Source: Kitasatospora sp. Root107
GTDB taxonomy: Bacteria > Actinomycetota > Actinomycetes > Streptomycetales > Streptomycetaceae
Assembly (NCBI RefSeq): GCF_001424875.1
Contig: NZ_LMCT01000015.1
Span: forward strand, 16,598 to 80,597
Reading direction: 5' to 3'
Length of the DNA: 64,000 bases
Shown here: positions 61,339-64,000 of the stretch, in pieces
How positions within the stretch are numbered: position 1 is the first letter of the stretch
Layout of the letters: each line of letters opens with the position of its first letter
The notes under the pieces: generated by a model
Told to the model about the DNA's origin: nothing
The model's database searches: none
What the model saw: only the letters and a program-made list of their open reading frames with translations
Made by a program: the position numbers and the translations under genes

Positions 61339-61905
61339 ATGAGCGCGCTGTCGCACGACTATGCCGAGACGTGGCGCAGTCCGGACGGGGACCTCCTGGA
61401 AGCCTTCTTGGCACTGGACACCCCTGAGGGATTCAAGGCGGAGCTCATCGACGGGGAGATCATCGTGACCCCACCGCCCGACGGTGACCACGAGGCTGCG
61501 ATCGGTCGGATCGTCCGGCAGGTTTTCCGCCGGTACGCCGGGGATATCACCTTCGCTGGCAACAAGGGGATCGTCGTCCCCGGGGACCGGTACATTCCCG
61601 ACGGAACGTTCGCAGAGGAAGGTGCATTCGACGGCCAGCCCTCGTGGATGGTGCCCGACCGGGTGCTCATGGTCGTCGAGATCACCTCCAGTCGTCCCGC
61701 CAAGGACCGTGAGGCGAAGCGCAAGGGGTATGCCGCAGCAGGCATTCCGCTCTACCTGCTGGTGGACCGCGACGAGAACAGGATCGTCCTGCTCAGCGAG
61801 CCACGGCACGGCGACTACACGACCACCGTCAGCGTGCCGACCGGTGATCCGTTGGCATTGCCGGCGCCGTTCGACTTCGTGCTCTCGACCGACCGGCTGA
61901 CCTGA
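61339..61905 (+). CDS. Uma2-family (DUF820) putative endonuclease
   Basis: A 188-residue protein of the Uma2 family, a PD-(D/E)XK nuclease fold abundant in actinobacteria and cyanobacteria. The likely active-site parts are FKAELIDGEIIV, PDGTF, VEITSSRPAKDREAKRKGYAAAGIPLYLLVD (in order; Asp, Glu and Lys positions preserved). The start is ATG 61339 behind GAAGGAGG. Biological role unknown. It is placed between ilvE and the cimA leader and looks like an accessory insertion in an otherwise biosynthetic stretch. Confidence 0.85.
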   Translation: MSALSHDYAETWRSPDGDLLEAFLALDTPEGFKAELIDGEIIVTPPPDGDHEAAIGRIVRQVFRRYAGDITFAGNKGIVVPGDRYIPDGTFAEEGAFDGQPSWMVPDRVLMVVEITSSRPAKDREAKRKGYAAAGIPLYLLVDRDENRIVLLSEPRHGDYTTTVSVPTGDPLALPAPFDFVLSTDRLT

Positions 61906-61963
61906 GCGTCCCGGATCGCGAGACGGCGGAGCCACATCGCGGATGGTGTGCCAGACTCCGAGG

Positions 61964-62014
61964 GTGTCCTCGCTTTCGCTGATTATTAGCAGCAGGCGCG
62001 CCGGTCCGCAGTGA
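61964..62014 (+). CDS. cimA leader peptide
   Basis: GTG 61964 to TGA 62014 encodes MSSLSLIISSRRAGPQ, with two Leu and two consecutive Ile codons, preceded by a GGAGCC-type purine stretch and CCGAGG. An intrinsic terminator follows 57 bases later and the citramalate synthase gene after that. This fits attenuation by Leu/Ile-tRNA charging. Confidence 0.7.
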   Translation: MSSLSLIISSRRAGPQ

Positions 62015-62070
62015 CCGTCCCCGAATAACCAGATTCGCGGGGCGACCACCAGCGTCCAGACCCGCGCGCA

Positions 62071-62096
62071 GACCTCTCGCATCCGCGAGGGGTTTT
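62071..62096 (+). terminator. Attenuator terminator upstream of cimA
   Basis: CCTCTCGC (62071-62078) pairs with GCGAGGGG (62083-62090) across a 4-base loop, with one T-G wobble, followed by six T. It lies within the leader before cimA rather than after a gene, so it is probably a conditional terminator. It closely resembles the ilvB attenuator terminator (GAGGGGTTTTTTG in both). Confidence 0.8.
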
Positions 62097-62235
62097 TTGT
62101 TTTGCCCGGACCGGCCACCGGCCCCTCACGAGGGGGCTCGGGGACACCGGGAGCGCGCGGGATGCTGGACAGTGGAGCCGGATCACGTATCCCGGCAACA
62201 GCAGCAGTACCTCCCCGAACGGAGAACCCAGGGTC

Positions 62236-63843
62236 ATGACCGAGGCCAGCCCCCGACCCCACGACAGCTTCCACGTCTTCGACACCACGCTGCGCGACGG
62301 CGCCCAGCGCGAGGGCATCAACCTCAGCGTGGCCGACAAGCTGACCATCGCCCGGCACCTGGACGAGTTCGGCGTCGGCTTCATCGAGGGCGGCTGGCCG
62401 GGGGCCAACCCGCGGGACACCGAGTTCTTCGCCCGGGCCGCCGCCGAGCTGGAGTTCAAGCACGCCCAGCTGGTGGCCTTCGGCGCCACCCGGCGGGCCG
62501 GCGGCAAGGCCGCCGAGGATCCGCAGCTGGCCGCGCTGGTCACCTCGGGCGCCCCGGTGATCACCCTGGTGGCCAAGTCGCACGACCGCCACGTCGAACT
62601 GGCGCTGCGCACCACGCTGGACGAGAACCTGGAGATGGTCCGGGACAGCGTCGAGTACCTGCGCTCGCAGGACCGCCGGGTCTTCGTCGACTGCGAGCAC
62701 TTCTTCGACGGGTACAAGGCCAACCGCGAGTACGCCCTCGCCGTCGTGAAGGCCGCCCACCGGGCGGGCGCCGACGTGGTGGTGCTCTGCGACACCAACG
62801 GCGGGATGCTCCCGGCCGGGGTGCGCGACATCGTCGCCGACGTGATCGCCCGGACCGGGGCCCGGATCGGCATCCACGCCCAGGACGACACCGGCTGCGC
62901 GGTGGCCAACACGCTGGCCGCCGTGGACTCCGGGGCCACCCACGTGCAGTGCACCGCGAACGGCTACGGCGAGCGGGTCGGCAACGCCAACCTGTTCCCG
63001 GTGGTCGGCGCGCTGGAGCTGAAGTACGACCGCCGGGTGCTGCCCGCCGGGAAGCTGCCCGAGATGACCCGGATCTCGCACGCCATCGCCGAGGTGGTCA
63101 ACCTGGCGCCCTCCACGCACCAGCCGTACGTGGGATTCTCCGCCTTCGCGCACAAGGCCGGGCTGCACGCCTCCGCGATCAAGGTCGACCCGGACCTGTA
63201 CCAGCACATCGACCCGGAGCAGGTCGGCAACACCATGCGGATGCTGGTCTCCGACATGGCAGGCCGGGCCTCGATCGAGCTGAAGGGCAAGGAGCTCGGC
63301 TACGACCTCTCCGCCGACCGCGATCTGGTCGGCCGGGTGGTGGCCAAGGTCAAGGAGCAGGAGAACCTCGGCTTCACCTACGAGGCCGCCGACGCCTCGT
63401 TCGAGCTGCTGCTCCGCGACGAGGTGCGCGGCAGCCGGCAGCGGTTCTTCGCCCTGGAGTCCTGGCGGACCATCAGCGAGCAGCTGGCGGACGGCACTTC
63501 GGGCAACGAGGCGACCGTGAAGCTCTGGGCCAAGGGCGAGCGCCGGATCGCCACCGGCGAGGGCAACGGCCCGGTGCACGCGCTGGACCAGGCGCTGCGG
63601 ACCGCCCTGGAGCACATCTACCCGAAGCTGGCCGAGCTCGAGCTGGTGGACTACAAGGTCCGGATCATGGAGGGCGCGCACGGCACCAGCTCCAAGACCC
63701 GGGTACTGATCGAGTCCACCGACGGGGTGGCCACCTGGTCCACCGTCGGCGTGGCCGACAACGTGATCGGGGCCTCCTGGCTGGCACTTGAGGACGCCTA
63801 CACCTACGGCCTGATCCGCGCCGGGCTCGACCCGGAGAGCTGA
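62236..63843 (+). CDS. cimA: (R)-citramalate synthase
   Basis: A 535-residue enzyme of the isopropylmalate/homocitrate synthase superfamily. The N-terminal TIM barrel begins FDTTLRDGAQREG and has IEGGWPGANPRD and the metal site around HAQDDTGCAVANT. The C-terminal allosteric domain resembles LeuA's (YKVRIMEGAHGTSSKTRVLIES). The EGGWPGANP block and the length match the TIGR00977 citramalate synthase group rather than true LeuA, so it probably makes citramalate from pyruvate and acetyl-CoA for the threonine-independent isoleucine route. Older annotations of the orthologue call it leuA2. The start is ATG 62236. Confidence 0.88.
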   Translation: MTEASPRPHDSFHVFDTTLRDGAQREGINLSVADKLTIARHLDEFGVGFIEGGWPGANPRDTEFFARAAAELEFKHAQLVAFGATRRAGGKAAEDPQLAALVTSGAPVITLVAKSHDRHVELALRTTLDENLEMVRDSVEYLRSQDRRVFVDCEHFFDGYKANREYALAVVKAAHRAGADVVVLCDTNGGMLPAGVRDIVADVIARTGARIGIHAQDDTGCAVANTLAAVDSGATHVQCTANGYGERVGNANLFPVVGALELKYDRRVLPAGKLPEMTRISHAIAEVVNLAPSTHQPYVGFSAFAHKAGLHASAIKVDPDLYQHIDPEQVGNTMRMLVSDMAGRASIELKGKELGYDLSADRDLVGRVVAKVKEQENLGFTYEAADASFELLLRDEVRGSRQRFFALESWRTISEQLADGTSGNEATVKLWAKGERRIATGEGNGPVHALDQALRTALEHIYPKLAELELVDYKVRIMEGAHGTSSKTRVLIESTDGVATWSTVGVADNVIGASWLALEDAYTYGLIRAGLDPES

Positions 63844-63855
63844 CCCGAAGGTCAG

Positions 63856-63888
63856 AAAGGGCCCGCCGTACGGACGGCGGGCCCTTTT
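63856..63888. terminator. Bidirectional terminator between convergent genes
   Basis: AAAGGGCCCGCCGT (63856-63869) and ACGGCGGGCCCTTT (63874-63887) form a perfect 14-base stem with a 4-base loop, with T-runs for both strands. It separates cimA from the convergent gene at the right edge. Confidence 0.88.
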
Positions 63889-63901
63889 CGGTGTTCTGAT
63901 C

Positions 63902-64000
63902 TCACCGCAGGCGTGCGAGCAGTGCGTGTTCGACGAGGGTGATGAGGGCGCTTTTGGCGCTGTCTCGGCGGCGGGCGTCGAGGGTGATGACGGGGGTGTC
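63902..64000 (-). CDS. 3' end of a GTP-binding protein, probably CvnD-like
   Basis: Thirty-two residues and a stop (63902-63904) of a minus-strand gene running off the right edge. The peptide TPVITLDARRRDSAKSALIT, then LVEHALLARLR, resembles the C-terminus of the small GTPases encoded in streptomycete conservons (CvnD). That link rests on memory of the family and a short fragment only. Confidence 0.55.
   Translation of the reverse strand, partial: DTPVITLDARRRDSAKSALITLVEHALLARLR

Noticed and set aside
62236..63843. leuA (2-isopropylmalate synthase) as the name for this gene
   Set aside because: The EGGWPGANP block and overall length fit the citramalate synthase group better. A true LeuA would be expected elsewhere in the genome.

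Overview
The window is high-GC actinobacterial DNA, most likely from a Streptomyces or Kitasatospora chromosome. Supporting signs are GC-rich third codon positions, frequent GTG starts, many starts 6-9 bases after a TANNNT box, a single rare TTA codon, and a core gene order that, from memory, matches the S. coelicolor stretch from sdaA to cimA (about SCO5469-SCO5529). Everything here comes from reading the sequence; no database search was run.

Layout. 1-5600 is accessory. It holds the end of an unknown gene, a VapBC-like toxin-antitoxin pair lying against a frameshifted helix-turn-helix gene, a HAD phosphatase, an XRE-TPR regulator, three overlapping small genes, and a small pair that may be a second toxin-antitoxin unit. 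5658-10371 (minus strand) is serine/glycine metabolism: a tandem glycine riboswitch, gcvT, gcvH, glyA and sdaA. 10498-12186 carries two SseB-family genes. 12609-18764 is a complete peptide ABC importer. 18972-24968 carries a methyltransferase, a TRIC-like channel, an IclR regulator, cysteine desulfurase plus mnmA (tRNA thiolation), a LOG-family protein and a short-chain dehydrogenase.

The most interesting part is 25468-30893. An 18-base gene with a strong ribosome binding site encodes the pentapeptide MRYDY. It is followed by a hairpin, two tandem cytochrome P450 genes, an MFS exporter that appears to start at CTG, and a prolyl-oligopeptidase-type (S9) peptidase, all tightly coupled. This is the layout of a biarylitide-like minimal RiPP cluster, in which a P450 cross-links aromatic side chains of an MRYxx peptide. 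Here the peptide has an unusual Tyr-Asp-Tyr core, and there is a second P450 with a non-canonical I-helix.

30920-43580 returns to core genes: a MetE-like protein, ligA, a membrane GGDEF-EAL protein at the rmdB position, gatC-gatA-small membrane protein-gatB, and a large LuxR regulator. 43795-46722 is a second GGDEF protein with a degenerate EAL domain, preceded by a good BldD-box match. 46756-63843 is branched-chain amino acid and serine synthesis: ilvB-ilvN-ilvC behind a leader-peptide attenuator, serA, leuB, ilvE, and cimA behind a second attenuator. A secreted subtilase, a YfhO-like membrane protein and a Uma2 nuclease are interspersed. The window ends in the 3' end of a convergent gene that looks like a CvnD-type GTPase.
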